DNA of 8,657 nucleotides from an uncultured Candidatus Saccharibacteria bacterium. GTDB taxonomy: Bacteria > Patescibacteriota > Saccharimonadia > Saccharimonadales > Saccharimonadaceae. Numbering within the stretch: the first letter of the stretch is position 1; the number at the start of each line of letters is the position of its first letter. Below are positions 1-6,514 of this stretch, piece by piece. Location of the stretch: the NCBI GenBank assembly GCA_937919305.1, contig CALFQW010000018.1, positions 1 through 8,657 on the forward strand, read 5' to 3'. The position numbers and the translations under genes were made by a program. Below the pieces are notes generated by a model, which saw nothing but the letters and a program-made list of their open reading frames with translations, searched no databases and had not been told where the DNA came from.

Positions 1-1
1 A

Positions 2-343
2 CCCGCCACCCGGGCCGTCGTCGAGAACCTGCTGTCCGGGGTGGATCTGGACGCCGAGGTGTCGGCGCTGTCGGGCGGCGAACGCCGCAGGGTCGCGCTG
101 GCCGAGGTGCTGCTCGCCGGCCACGACGTCCTGGTGCTCGACGAACCCACCAACCATCTCGACGTCGAGGTGATCGGGTGGTTGGCCGACCACCTGTCCT
201 CGCGCCCGGCGCGGGCGCTGGTGGTGGTCAGCCACGACGCAGAGTTTCTCTCCGCGATCGGCGTGCAACAGCGACTCGAACTCGGTCAGCCCGCCTTCGT
301 TTCGAAGAACCCGACCGAGTTGCCGTCGAGGTCCTTGGCGTAG
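2..343 (+). CDS. ABC-F family ATPase, C-terminal fragment (5' end outside window)
   Basis: This is a cytoplasmic ATPase of the ABC-F type, a soluble family whose members act on the ribosome (translation factors or antibiotic protection). The frame is open from base 2, so about 113 residues are visible and the gene starts outside the window. Seen in order are the ABC signature LSGGERRR (bases 68-91), Walker B with the ABC-F hallmark VLVLDEPTNHLD (128-163) and the switch histidine in VVVSHD (221-238). DVEVIGWLADHL after Walker B is typical of actinobacterial Uup/EttA-like proteins. GC-rich codons contrast strongly with the pilus genes from 400 onward. Similarity to the family ends near LEL (about 281). 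The remaining tail to the stop at 341-343 is the complement of the VOC gene, so the true C-terminus is uncertain. The subtype (housekeeping or resistance) cannot be decided. Confidence 0.8.
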   Translation, partial: PATRAVVENLLSGVDLDAEVSALSGGERRRVALAEVLLAGHDVLVLDEPTNHLDVEVIGWLADHLSSRPARALVVVSHDAEFLSAIGVQQRLELGQPAFVSKNPTELPSRSLA

Positions 344-399
344 ATGAACCGTCCGGGAGGAATGGAGATGACGTCGGAAACGACCGTGCCCCCCGCGGC
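286..399 (-). CDS. VOC/glyoxalase-family protein, C-terminal fragment
   Basis: The last 37 residues before the TGA at 286-288 read as the end of a vicinal oxygen chelate (VOC; glyoxalase/bleomycin resistance/dioxygenase) domain. AGGTVVSDV is followed by IPPGRF, a D-x-DGNS turn and a closing strand GFFE, whose glutamate is at the position of the usual metal ligand. Third codon positions are G or C in 32 of 37 codons, against 6 of 20 in the codons just upstream. The fragment is therefore DNA of a GC-rich, probably actinobacterial genome, read in frame from a truncated prepilin gene. Its own start and N-terminal half are absent. The substrate cannot be inferred. The stop lies inside the final stretch of the convergent ABC-F frame. 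Confidence 0.68.
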   Translation of the reverse strand, partial: AAGGTVVSDVISIPPGRFIYAKDLDGNSVGFFETKAG

Positions 400-403
400 A
401 GGG
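395..403. other. Chimeric junction: pilus locus / GC-rich actinobacterial DNA
   Basis: Within one minus-strand reading frame the protein changes from a type IV prepilin (residues 1-74) to a VOC-family C-terminus (residues 75-111). Codon use changes at the same point, from AT-ending to GC-ending codons. The switch lies near the codons CCT-GCC-GCG-GGG. No insertion-sequence ends, tRNA or long repeat flank it. An assembly or amplification chimera is the simplest reading; illegitimate recombination in a cell is possible but less likely. Confidence 0.75.
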
Positions 404-621
404 CATGTAGTACCTGCAGTAGGTATCGCACCGCGATTATTTGCCTGATACTGTGCTACCTGAGATGCGAAATAGCTCACCGAACTCCTCCTGGTACTGT
501 CTCGCTGGCTTCGCTGAAGAGCAGGTAACGCCAGGAAGACCATCAGAAATATCAAACCAGCGATAGCGAGTACGAGTACCACCTCGATGATCGTAAAGCC
601 TTGTTGTTGTTTCTTCTCCAC
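400..621 (-). CDS. Type IV prepilin (major pilin-like), truncated by the junction
   Basis: This is the pilus fibre subunit, exported and anchored in the membrane until assembly. The start is GTG at 621-619: no ATG is available in frame upstream, and AGGGGGC lies about 10 bases before it. The product begins with the basic leader MEKKQQQG, the prepilin peptidase site G8|F9, and FTIIE with the conserved glutamate at mature position 5. A hydrophobic helix follows to about residue 34 and then the amphipathic extension LQRSQRDSTRR. Only 74 native codons remain; the globular domain is replaced in frame by foreign VOC sequence ending at 286. It is the last gene of the cluster, 112 bases after pilC, and probably has its own promoter. 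The helix sequence closely resembles pilins of Saccharibacteria. Confidence 0.85.
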
Positions 622-683
622 TACTGTAATGCCCCCTATATTTGAATAATGTTATTTGCGCACTAAGGCGCCGTACACTGCTT

Positions 684-713
684 ATGATAGTATACTGACA
701 GCAACAAACGCAA
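684..713 (-). promoter_or_regulatory. Candidate promoter for the prepilin gene
   Basis: On the minus strand a -10-like TATCAT (684-689; 5 of 6 to consensus) lies 18 bases from TTGCGT (708-713; 3 of 6). This would give a leader of roughly 55 bases before the GTG start at 621. A separate promoter would suit a pilin that must be made in excess over assembly proteins. The -35 match is weak and no transcript data exist, so this is a suggestion from spacing and position. Confidence 0.33.
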
Positions 714-719
714 GCGTTT
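706..719. repeat. 14-base inverted repeat downstream of pilC (weak terminator or operator)
   Basis: AAACGC and GCGTTT arms are separated by two bases (AAACGCAAGCGTTT on the plus strand), 15 bases after the pilC stop. Read on the minus strand it could form a small AT-rich hairpin with a broken U-run (TTTGTTG), making it a poor intrinsic terminator. It overlaps the candidate -35 of the prepilin promoter, so it could instead be a protein-binding site. The sequence does not decide between the two. Confidence 0.35.
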
Positions 720-733
720 TATGATAATAAATC

Positions 734-1942
734 TTATATCGAATTATTGCCAACAAGCTGATAAATCGGCAACAGTATCGCCCCAACCATTCCACCAGCA
801 ACAACAGCGAGCACTACCATAAGGAGCGGCTCGATGGCGGTTGCGATGGATTTGATAGCGTTGTCGAGTTCGTTTTCATAAAAAGTTGCGGCTTTGCCCA
901 TCATCTGGTCAGTCGTCCCTGACTCTTCGCCAATACTGATCATTTGCGGTACGAGCGGTAATATATAGTCTTCTCGCTGTAGTGATTCGGCGAGACCCTT
1001 ACCAGTCTTTACTTTTTCAGAAGCGTTGAGGATACTCTTCTTTACGTGCACGTTACCAGAAGAGTTGGCAGCGATCTTGAGCATGTCAAGCATAGGAACA
1101 CCGCTATTTAGCAGTGTCTGCCCTGTGCGAGTAAACCTCGCCATGTAAAGCTTGCGAAACATAACGCCAAAGAGCGGGATGTTTAGCTTGATTGCATCGA
1201 GCTTCCTTCGCCCGCCATCCGTCGCTAGATACCGTTTGATATAAAAACCACCGACCACAAGCGCAAGTATGATGGCATACCAGAAATTCTGTATAAAACT
1301 GGCTACGGCTACCAAGGCAGATGTAAGTATGGGTAGGGTCTGGTTTAAACTCTTGTAAAGATTGTCGATTTGCGGCACTACTGTTGTCAACATAAATACG
1401 ACAACACCGACGATAACAACTAGTACTATGATCGGATACACTAGCGCACCCTTCACCTTACCCGCTATCTCGGCATCCTTTTCCTGCTGATCAGCTATGC
1501 GTTCGAGTGATTTATCGAGCGTACCCGATACTTCACCTGCAGCAACGAGAGCAATGAAGAGCTCATCGAACTCTTTATGGTGAGAGAAAGCATCTGCGAG
1601 TGTCGCGCCGCCTTCTACGCGAGCCACTACATCCTGGACGACCGCCTTAAGGGCCTTGCTCTGAGTCTGATCCTGGGCTGTCACTAAACTCTTCGAAAGC
1701 GGCAAACCAGCGTTTATAAGTGTCGCTAGCTGACGAATGAATATAATGCGGTCTTTTGTAGAGACCCTGTTCTTGATAGAGTCAAGCGGCCCTTTTCCGC
1801 TACCCTCTGCTGCAATGTTCAAGGGTACAAGATCACGATCCATGAGGAGCTTACCCGCCTCACGCTCTGAAGTTGCACGCACTGTTGAGTGAACTATCTT
1901 GTTTGACTTGAGGTCACGAGCTTTATATTCAAACGTTAACAT
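734..1942 (-). CDS. pilC: Type IV pilus inner-membrane platform protein PilC
   Basis: This is the polytopic platform protein (T2SSF/GspF family) on which the PilB and PilT motors act to add or remove pilins. Its 402 residues are the usual family length. Two homologous cytoplasmic T2SSF domains are visible, about residues 65-187 and 266-390. Each has the family motif G-E-x-S-G-T (GEVSGT at 136-141, GEESGT at 338-343). Membrane segments lie near 169-189, 205-236 and 371-394. The N-terminus FEYKARD is the standard PilC opening. The ATG at 1942 lies 9 bases after the pilT stop, with a G-rich stretch (GGGGGTAGG) upstream spanning the pilT stop, so translation is probably coupled. The gene is intact, and the prepilin follows after a 112-base gap. 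Confidence 0.95.
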   Translation of the reverse strand: MLTFEYKARDLKSNKIVHSTVRATSEREAGKLLMDRDLVPLNIAAEGSGKGPLDSIKNRVSTKDRIIFIRQLATLINAGLPLSKSLVTAQDQTQSKALKAVVQDVVARVEGGATLADAFSHHKEFDELFIALVAAGEVSGTLDKSLERIADQQEKDAEIAGKVKGALVYPIIVLVVIVGVVVFMLTTVVPQIDNLYKSLNQTLPILTSALVAVASFIQNFWYAIILALVVGGFYIKRYLATDGGRRKLDAIKLNIPLFGVMFRKLYMARFTRTGQTLLNSGVPMLDMLKIAANSSGNVHVKKSILNASEKVKTGKGLAESLQREDYILPLVPQMISIGEESGTTDQMMGKAATFYENELDNAIKSIATAIEPLLMVVLAVVAGGMVGAILLPIYQLVGNNSI

Positions 1943-1951
1943 GTAATCAGC

Positions 1952-3022
1952 CTACCCCCTCATCATCCTCTCGAACTCAGTCAGGTCGACTGCAAAGTTC
2001 TTGGCCTCTTCGTACGTCACTTGGCCGCCCTGCACCAGACTCGCAAGAGTCCTGTCCATCGACTGCATACCCTGGTCGGCTCCCGTCTGAATAACCGCAT
2101 CGAGTTGATGAGACTTACCCTCGCGAATAATATTGCGTACTGCGGGGTTAGCGACGAGTATCTCTGCCGCCACCGCACGTCCACCACCGATCTTCGGCAC
2201 GAGACGCTGCGAGCATATGCCCATGAGTATATTTGCCAATTGAGAGCGTATTTGCGGCTGCTGATGCGGTGGAAAAACATCGATCATACGATCGATAGAC
2301 TGTGCAGCCGAGTTGGTGTGGAGCGTCGCAAACACTAAGTGCCCTGTCTCGGCGATGGTGATCGCTGCAGAGATAGTCTCAAGGTCACGCATCTCACCGA
2401 TGAGAACAACGTCAGGGTCTTGGCGTAGGCTCGAGCGGAGTGCGGCCGAGAAGCTGTATGTATCGTAGTGCACCTCTCGCTGTACAACGACAGACTTCTT
2501 AGAGCTGTGCATGAACTCAACTGGGTCTTCGATGGTTATAATGTGGTGCGCCTTCTCGCTGTTGATCTTGTCTACTAACGCTGCGAGCGTGGTAGACTTA
2601 CCTGAGCCAGTTGGACCAGTCACGAGAACGAGGCCTCGCGGATATTCTGCAAATGAGTCTATTACTGCGGGCATATCGAGCTGAGAAATGGTCTTTATCT
2701 CATTTGGGATCAGACGCAGTGCCGCAGCGATATTGCCTCTCTCATGAAAAGCATTGACACGAAATCGGCCAAGCTCGCCAAATGCAAAACTGAAGTCGAA
2801 CTCCTTGTCTTTGAGGAGTATTTGCTGCTGATCATTGTCCAAAATAGCAAAAACAAGCTTTTCCACCAGTTCTTCAGTGAGTACTGTCGTCTCTGCAGAA
2901 GGAACGAGCGCACCATCAACGCGTACCATAGGAGGAAGGCCTACCTGCAAATGTAAGTCACTCGCGTTCTTTTTAACGACTTCTTCTAGTAGTGACTCTA
3001 TCCTGACTGTCTGTGCGCTCAT
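1952..3022 (-). CDS. pilT: Type IV pilus retraction ATPase PilT
   Basis: This is a hexameric cytoplasmic ATPase that depolymerises the pilus and powers twitching or surface retraction. From the ATG at 3022 it has 356 residues. Seen are an N-terminal PAS-like region with SDLHLQVG (21-28), Walker A GPTGSGKS (136-143), the Asp-box region IITIEDPVEF (161-170), Walker B VVLIGEMRD with the catalytic glutamate (205-213), and the His box TLHTNSA (233-239). The C-terminal AVRNIIRE (294-301) matches the AIRNLIRE signature that marks PilT rather than PilB. A TTG two codons upstream (3028) could extend it, but the ATG with AAAGGG upstream is preferred. The gene follows pilB after 15 bases. PilT implies that the pili are retractile. 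Confidence 0.96.
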   Translation of the reverse strand: MSAQTVRIESLLEEVVKKNASDLHLQVGLPPMVRVDGALVPSAETTVLTEELVEKLVFAILDNDQQQILLKDKEFDFSFAFGELGRFRVNAFHERGNIAAALRLIPNEIKTISQLDMPAVIDSFAEYPRGLVLVTGPTGSGKSTTLAALVDKINSEKAHHIITIEDPVEFMHSSKKSVVVQREVHYDTYSFSAALRSSLRQDPDVVLIGEMRDLETISAAITIAETGHLVFATLHTNSAAQSIDRMIDVFPPHQQPQIRSQLANILMGICSQRLVPKIGGGRAVAAEILVANPAVRNIIREGKSHQLDAVIQTGADQGMQSMDRTLASLVQGGQVTYEEAKNFAVDLTEFERMMRG

Positions 3023-3037
3023 ACCCAACCCTTTCTC

Positions 3038-4828
3038 TTATGCCATGTTTGCGGCAACTCTGTTAACTTCGTCGAGTGTCGTCATACCGGCCAATGCCTT
3101 GAGGTAGCCATCTTGACGCATCGTCACCATACCCTCTGCGATAGCCGTGCGCTGTATCTCTGCGCTGGTCGCTCGCTGTATGATCGAGGTCTGAATGGCT
3201 TCGGTCACATCCATGACTTCGTATAATCCAACTCGCCCCTTGTAGCCACCAGGCGTATCAGTTGTATCAACACCTTTACATAAAGTATAAGCAGTTTGGT
3301 TAGCTAAGGGAAGGTCTTTGTACCCGAAATCGCTTGAAACAGTCTCGATAACGTCCTGTGATGCAGGCAATACTGTGCCGAGAGTCTCATGAATGCTCTT
3401 TGTTTCTATCTCCGCCGTGGTATAAAGCTCCTTATTATCCGCAAGCCGTCTCACGAGGCGCTGTCCGATGATGGTGTTGACAGTCGAAGCAATGAGGAAC
3501 GGCTCAATCCCCATATCAAGTAAGCGCGGGAGCACACCTGCTGCAGAGTTTGTGTGTAGTGTCGAAAACACTAAGTGACCAGTCAGCGCAGCCTGGACAG
3601 CAAGATTTGCCGTCTCTTTATCTCGGATCTCACCAACTAGAACGACATTGGGATCCTGACGCAGGATCGAGCGTAAGCCAGAAGCGAATGTTAAACCTAC
3701 CTCTGAATTAACCTGTATCTGATTCACCCCTGCCATCTTGTACTCAACAGGATCTTCAAGAGTCACGATATTGATCGAATCATCCATTATCTCCTGGACG
3801 AGCGCATAAAGACTAGTGGACTTCCCGGAGCCGGTTGGCCCAGAAGTCAGTACCATACCATTCGGCTTCTTGACGCCTTTTCTTATCGTCCTAAGCGCAC
3901 GTCCGGCATAACCCATCTCCTCTAGTCGAAAGCTATTGCCAGACTTATCGAGCAAACGAATAACGACTTGCTCTCCCCATACTACTGGACTGATGGCGAT
4001 ACGCAGATCAACGTCCTTATCACCAACTCGGACAGTAAATTGACCATCCTGAGGTATTCGATGCTCATCGATCTTGAGACTGGACAATATCTTGATGCGA
4101 GAAATAAGGGCGGACTCGATAGACTTCGGCAGCTTCATGATCTCACGAAGCACGCCGTCGATACGACACCTGATACGAAGTTCTGTCTCAGTAGGCTCAA
4201 TGTGTATATCAGATGCCCGAGATCGTGATGCATACTCGAGTATGCTGCTAAGTGCACGAGATATTGGTGAATCCTGCCTGATAACAAGCGCGTCTGATTT
4301 AGATTTCTTCGAGCTATCCTCTTCATCTTCGGCTGCCTTGTCGGCAGTGGCAGAGGTAACCGCTGCGTTCAGTCCTTTATTGAGATCATCCTGGTACTGG
4401 TCAAGGATTCTCTGAATACTTGCTTCTGAAGCCATATAGACGCGCATCGGGCGACCGATCTTCGTAGCCAAGAAGTCGACAGCCTGAAGGTTGTTAGCAT
4501 CCAACATTGCAACCGCCAACTTACCCTTCACATCACCTATAGGAACCGCCATATACCGCTCAGCTACTTCCTTAGGAAGTAGGTCCAGAACTACTTGAGC
4601 AATGGTAGCGTCAAGCAAGTTAACATACTGTACGCCGGTCACTTTAGCTATGGCTTCAGTGAGCTGCTCATCACTGATCACTTTACTCTCGAGTAACTCG
4701 CTGACTAGTGCTTTACCTTGTTTTTTAGCTAGACCACGATGAGTCTCAAGGATTTCAGAGGATAAAACCCCACTATCAACAAGTGTCGCTTCAAGTTTTT
4801 GCTGGTTTTTTTCTGTTAGGAGAGCCAT
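3038..4828 (-). CDS. pilB: Type IV pilus extension ATPase PilB, lacking the zinc tetracysteine motif
   Basis: This is the hexameric motor ATPase that drives pilin polymerisation through PilC. Its 596 residues hold an MshEN-type N-terminal region (about 1-150), an acidic/lysine linker (about 163-178), SDIHIEP (206-212), Walker A GPTGSGKS (330-337), Walker B VVLVGEIRD (395-403) and the His box TLHTNSA (423-429). GYKGRVGLYEV (528-538) is the canonical PilB C-terminal motif. Oddly, the zinc-binding four-cysteine motif expected between QRLVRRL and GYKGR is gone. The first Cys pair position reads ADNKE, and only C517 remains there, with C221 elsewhere. The ATG at 4828 is preceded by AGGAG overlapping the TAG stop of the preceding small gene, which suggests translational coupling. 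Confidence 0.96.
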   Translation of the reverse strand: MALLTEKNQQKLEATLVDSGVLSSEILETHRGLAKKQGKALVSELLESKVISDEQLTEAIAKVTGVQYVNLLDATIAQVVLDLLPKEVAERYMAVPIGDVKGKLAVAMLDANNLQAVDFLATKIGRPMRVYMASEASIQRILDQYQDDLNKGLNAAVTSATADKAAEDEEDSSKKSKSDALVIRQDSPISRALSSILEYASRSRASDIHIEPTETELRIRCRIDGVLREIMKLPKSIESALISRIKILSSLKIDEHRIPQDGQFTVRVGDKDVDLRIAISPVVWGEQVVIRLLDKSGNSFRLEEMGYAGRALRTIRKGVKKPNGMVLTSGPTGSGKSTSLYALVQEIMDDSINIVTLEDPVEYKMAGVNQIQVNSEVGLTFASGLRSILRQDPNVVLVGEIRDKETANLAVQAALTGHLVFSTLHTNSAAGVLPRLLDMGIEPFLIASTVNTIIGQRLVRRLADNKELYTTAEIETKSIHETLGTVLPASQDVIETVSSDFGYKDLPLANQTAYTLCKGVDTTDTPGGYKGRVGLYEVMDVTEAIQTSIIQRATSAEIQRTAIAEGMVTMRQDGYLKALAGMTTLDEVNRVAANMA

Positions 4829-4837
4829 GGGGAGCTC

Positions 4838-5083
4838 CTAGTTTCCGAATGGAGTTTGGTTTTCGGTATCACCGATCTTGATCGATACTGACGGGTTGAT
4901 AGCGTTCGCGTTGAAGACTCTATCGTTAGGACTAGTAACGTCCGCAGAAATCACTTCTACGGTCTCTATGGTCGCAGAACGCTCTTTGTTTAGACTGCTC
5001 ATCACTGAATATCCTACTGCATAGGAAGCGCCCCCACACAGTGCGACGATAAGGATAAGGCTGGCTATGTCATTCTTTTTCAT
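4838..5083 (-). CDS. Small single-pass membrane protein in the pilP position (function unknown)
   Basis: This 81-residue protein has a short basic N-terminus (MKKND), one membrane helix at about 6-28, and a polar exported tail of about 50 residues with IETVEVISADV and INPSVSIKIGD. Its ATG overlaps the pilO stop by one base (TAATG), so it is very likely a real, co-translated gene. It occupies the place of pilP between pilO and the motor genes. However, it is half the usual PilP length, and Cys16 follows a leucine, so it has no proper lipobox. It may be a shortened functional stand-in for PilP or a lineage-specific alignment-complex subunit. I recall similar small proteins in Saccharibacteria T4P loci but cannot verify this here. 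Confidence 0.82.
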   Translation of the reverse strand: MKKNDIASLILIVALCGGASYAVGYSVMSSLNKERSATIETVEVISADVTSPNDRVFNANAINPSVSIKIGDTENQTPFGN

Positions 5084-5790
5084 TACTGTTTTAACGTCTC
5101 CTTTTGAATCGATAGCGTCCGTGAGGGCATATAGTATGTCACACCATCAACCTCTACAATGAGCGTCGAGTCACTACCCAATATACTAATCCTCTTGGGG
5201 TTGATCGGTCGTATAACTCTCGCCATATCAACTAAGGCTTGTTTGATCTGATCATAGTTACCAGAAACTGATGTCTGAAATGGCGCCTCTAACGGATCAG
5301 TGACGGACACTTGCTCAAGACCTTCTGCGGACTGTTCCGCCCCTAGCTCTGCACTATTGAGTGAAGATGTAGACAACTGAGATATAGTAACTTGAGATGG
5401 CGGCAAGACTACTTTCTGCATAGAATCAGCGAAGTCTGTTGCATCTCCGTTCACGGGAAGTGCATCCAGTATAATGCTGAGATTTGAAGCATCCTTATTG
5501 GCGTCATCCCGCTTAACTGATGCGAGTCCGTCATTCGATAACAATGCGTTCACATTTGCTTTGAGCGTTTCTGCCGTCTCGATATTCTGTATCAAAGTGT
5601 CATTCGCAACTGATTTCGCGGAAAGAACCTTGTTGTTAAAGATTGCCTCTCTAACTAGGAATTGGAGGATGACGAGCGAAGCTGCGACGACGGCTCCGGT
5701 GATTGCCACCCAAATGAACGTCTCCTTATTGCTCTTTGATATCAATCCATGCTTTTCGGACTTGATAGACGGTTGTGCGCGGCTACTCAT
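5083..5790 (-). CDS. pilO: Type IV pilus alignment protein, PilO-like
   Basis: This is a bitopic membrane protein that pairs with PilN in the alignment subcomplex between motor and fibre. From the ATG at 5790 it has 235 residues: a 22-residue basic cytoplasmic tail, a membrane helix at about 24-46, a likely coiled-coil (about 55-85), then an exported alpha/beta domain. The stretch near FQTSVSGNYDQIKQALVDM resembles the strand-helix part of PilO ferredoxin-like domains. The start was chosen because GGGGAGG lies 8 bases upstream and pilN ends just before it (TAA at 5794-5792). An in-frame ATG at 5835 would overlap pilN by 44 bases and has no such site. Identification rests mainly on topology and gene order, since PilO sequences diverge strongly. 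Confidence 0.82.
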   Translation of the reverse strand: MSSRAQPSIKSEKHGLISKSNKETFIWVAITGAVVAASLVILQFLVREAIFNNKVLSAKSVANDTLIQNIETAETLKANVNALLSNDGLASVKRDDANKDASNLSIILDALPVNGDATDFADSMQKVVLPPSQVTISQLSTSSLNSAELGAEQSAEGLEQVSVTDPLEAPFQTSVSGNYDQIKQALVDMARVIRPINPKRISILGSDSTLIVEVDGVTYYMPSRTLSIQKETLKQ

Positions 5791-5791
5791 G

Positions 5792-6514
5792 TTAGTTTTC
5801 CTCCCCTTCACGAACGGTGCTCTCGCCAAACACACTTGGAGCCGCCTGAGTTGACTGTGTAGTTATGATATTTGGCACGTTGATCCTGACGTCTTTGTTG
5901 GCGAAGAGGAACGCCTGAGGATTGTACGAGGTTGTTATGTCAAATGATACAACCTTGCCACCTTGTTGAGAATCTTCCAATGCACTAGTTACAACTTCGA
6001 CTGAGTCAAACAACTTATCGGTCTCACCGCCATACAAAAGCTGTGCGTTGCGTAACGTATCGACGAAAGTATTCAGTGCAGTGTAGTCTGCGACCTCGCC
6101 CTTAAGCTTCAGGATCGGAGATGTACCTATAGATTCATCGCCCGCCTGTAGCTCAATGTTGGTGATGCGTGCACTATTTGGTGGAGCTGGATTGAGCGCA
6201 GGCAGAAAATCTAAGAGACGCGAGAAGTCGTTCTTACCTTCATGAAGCGCATCTATCTTTTCGAGTTGTCTCTGCAGTGTCAAGTATTTATTCACCTCAG
6301 GTATCGCGCTGAACTTAGCAGTATTCGACGCGATGTTTTTATTGAGCGCGTCAAGCTGAAGTTTCTGCACACCATAAACATATGAAACGATCAGAACGAC
6401 CGCACCAACAGAAGCTGCAGTCGTGACAATCGCAACACCCGTAATACGCGCTCGCAATCGTCGCGCTCGTTGGAAGTTGAGTTTCACATCCGGGAGAAGG
6501 TTAAGCTTTATCAT
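5792..6514 (-). CDS. pilN: Type IV pilus alignment protein PilN
   Basis: PilN links cytoplasmic PilM to the membrane alignment complex. This 240-residue protein opens with MIKLNLLPDVKLNFQ. The LNLLP peptide is the known PilM-binding segment of PilN, which fixes both the start and the family. A basic stretch (RARRLRAR) and one membrane helix (about 25-48) follow, then a coiled-coil-like region (about 50-90) and an exported domain with LKLKGEVADYTALNTFVDTL, typical of the PilN ferredoxin-like fold. The tail after about residue 200 is polar and low in structure, ending EGEEN. The ATG overlaps the pilM stop (ATGA), so translation is coupled to that of its partner. Gene order M-N-O matches classical T4P operons. 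Confidence 0.93.
   Translation of the reverse strand: MIKLNLLPDVKLNFQRARRLRARITGVAIVTTAASVGAVVLIVSYVYGVQKLQLDALNKNIASNTAKFSAIPEVNKYLTLQRQLEKIDALHEGKNDFSRLLDFLPALNPAPPNSARITNIELQAGDESIGTSPILKLKGEVADYTALNTFVDTLRNAQLLYGGETDKLFDSVEVVTSALEDSQQGGKVVSFDITTSYNPQAFLFANKDVRINVPNIITTQSTQAAPSVFGESTVREGEEN

Noticed and set aside
228..431. Second minus-strand frame of 67 codons
   Set aside because: It overlaps the prepilin/VOC frame in another phase, and its product is Arg/Ser-rich with no motif.
178..528. Open plus-strand frame of 116 codons across the left junction
   Set aside because: It is out of frame with the ABC-F gene, complementary to the prepilin and VOC sequences, and has an Arg-rich composition typical of a shadow frame in GC-rich DNA.
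286..621. A genuine small pilin with a divergent C-terminus
   Set aside because: The C-terminal 37 residues carry VOC-type IPPGRF and D-x-DGN features, with a sharp codon-usage change, so a natural pilin tail is unlikely.
2021..2338. Plus-strand open frame of 105 codons opposite pilT
   Set aside because: It lies wholly inside the highly conserved pilT gene and shows no family motif or ribosome site.
4074..4415. Plus-strand open frame of 113 codons opposite pilB
   Set aside because: It is a Ser/Leu-rich shadow of pilB; pilB coding is unambiguous here.
5791..5835. Upstream ATG at 5835 as the pilO start
   Set aside because: It would add 15 residues overlapping pilN. The ATG at 5790 has GGGGAGG at proper spacing right after the pilN stop.
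5474..5854. Plus-strand open frame of 126 codons opposite pilO
   Set aside because: It is complementary to pilO and the end of pilN, with no recognisable domain and no expected promoter.
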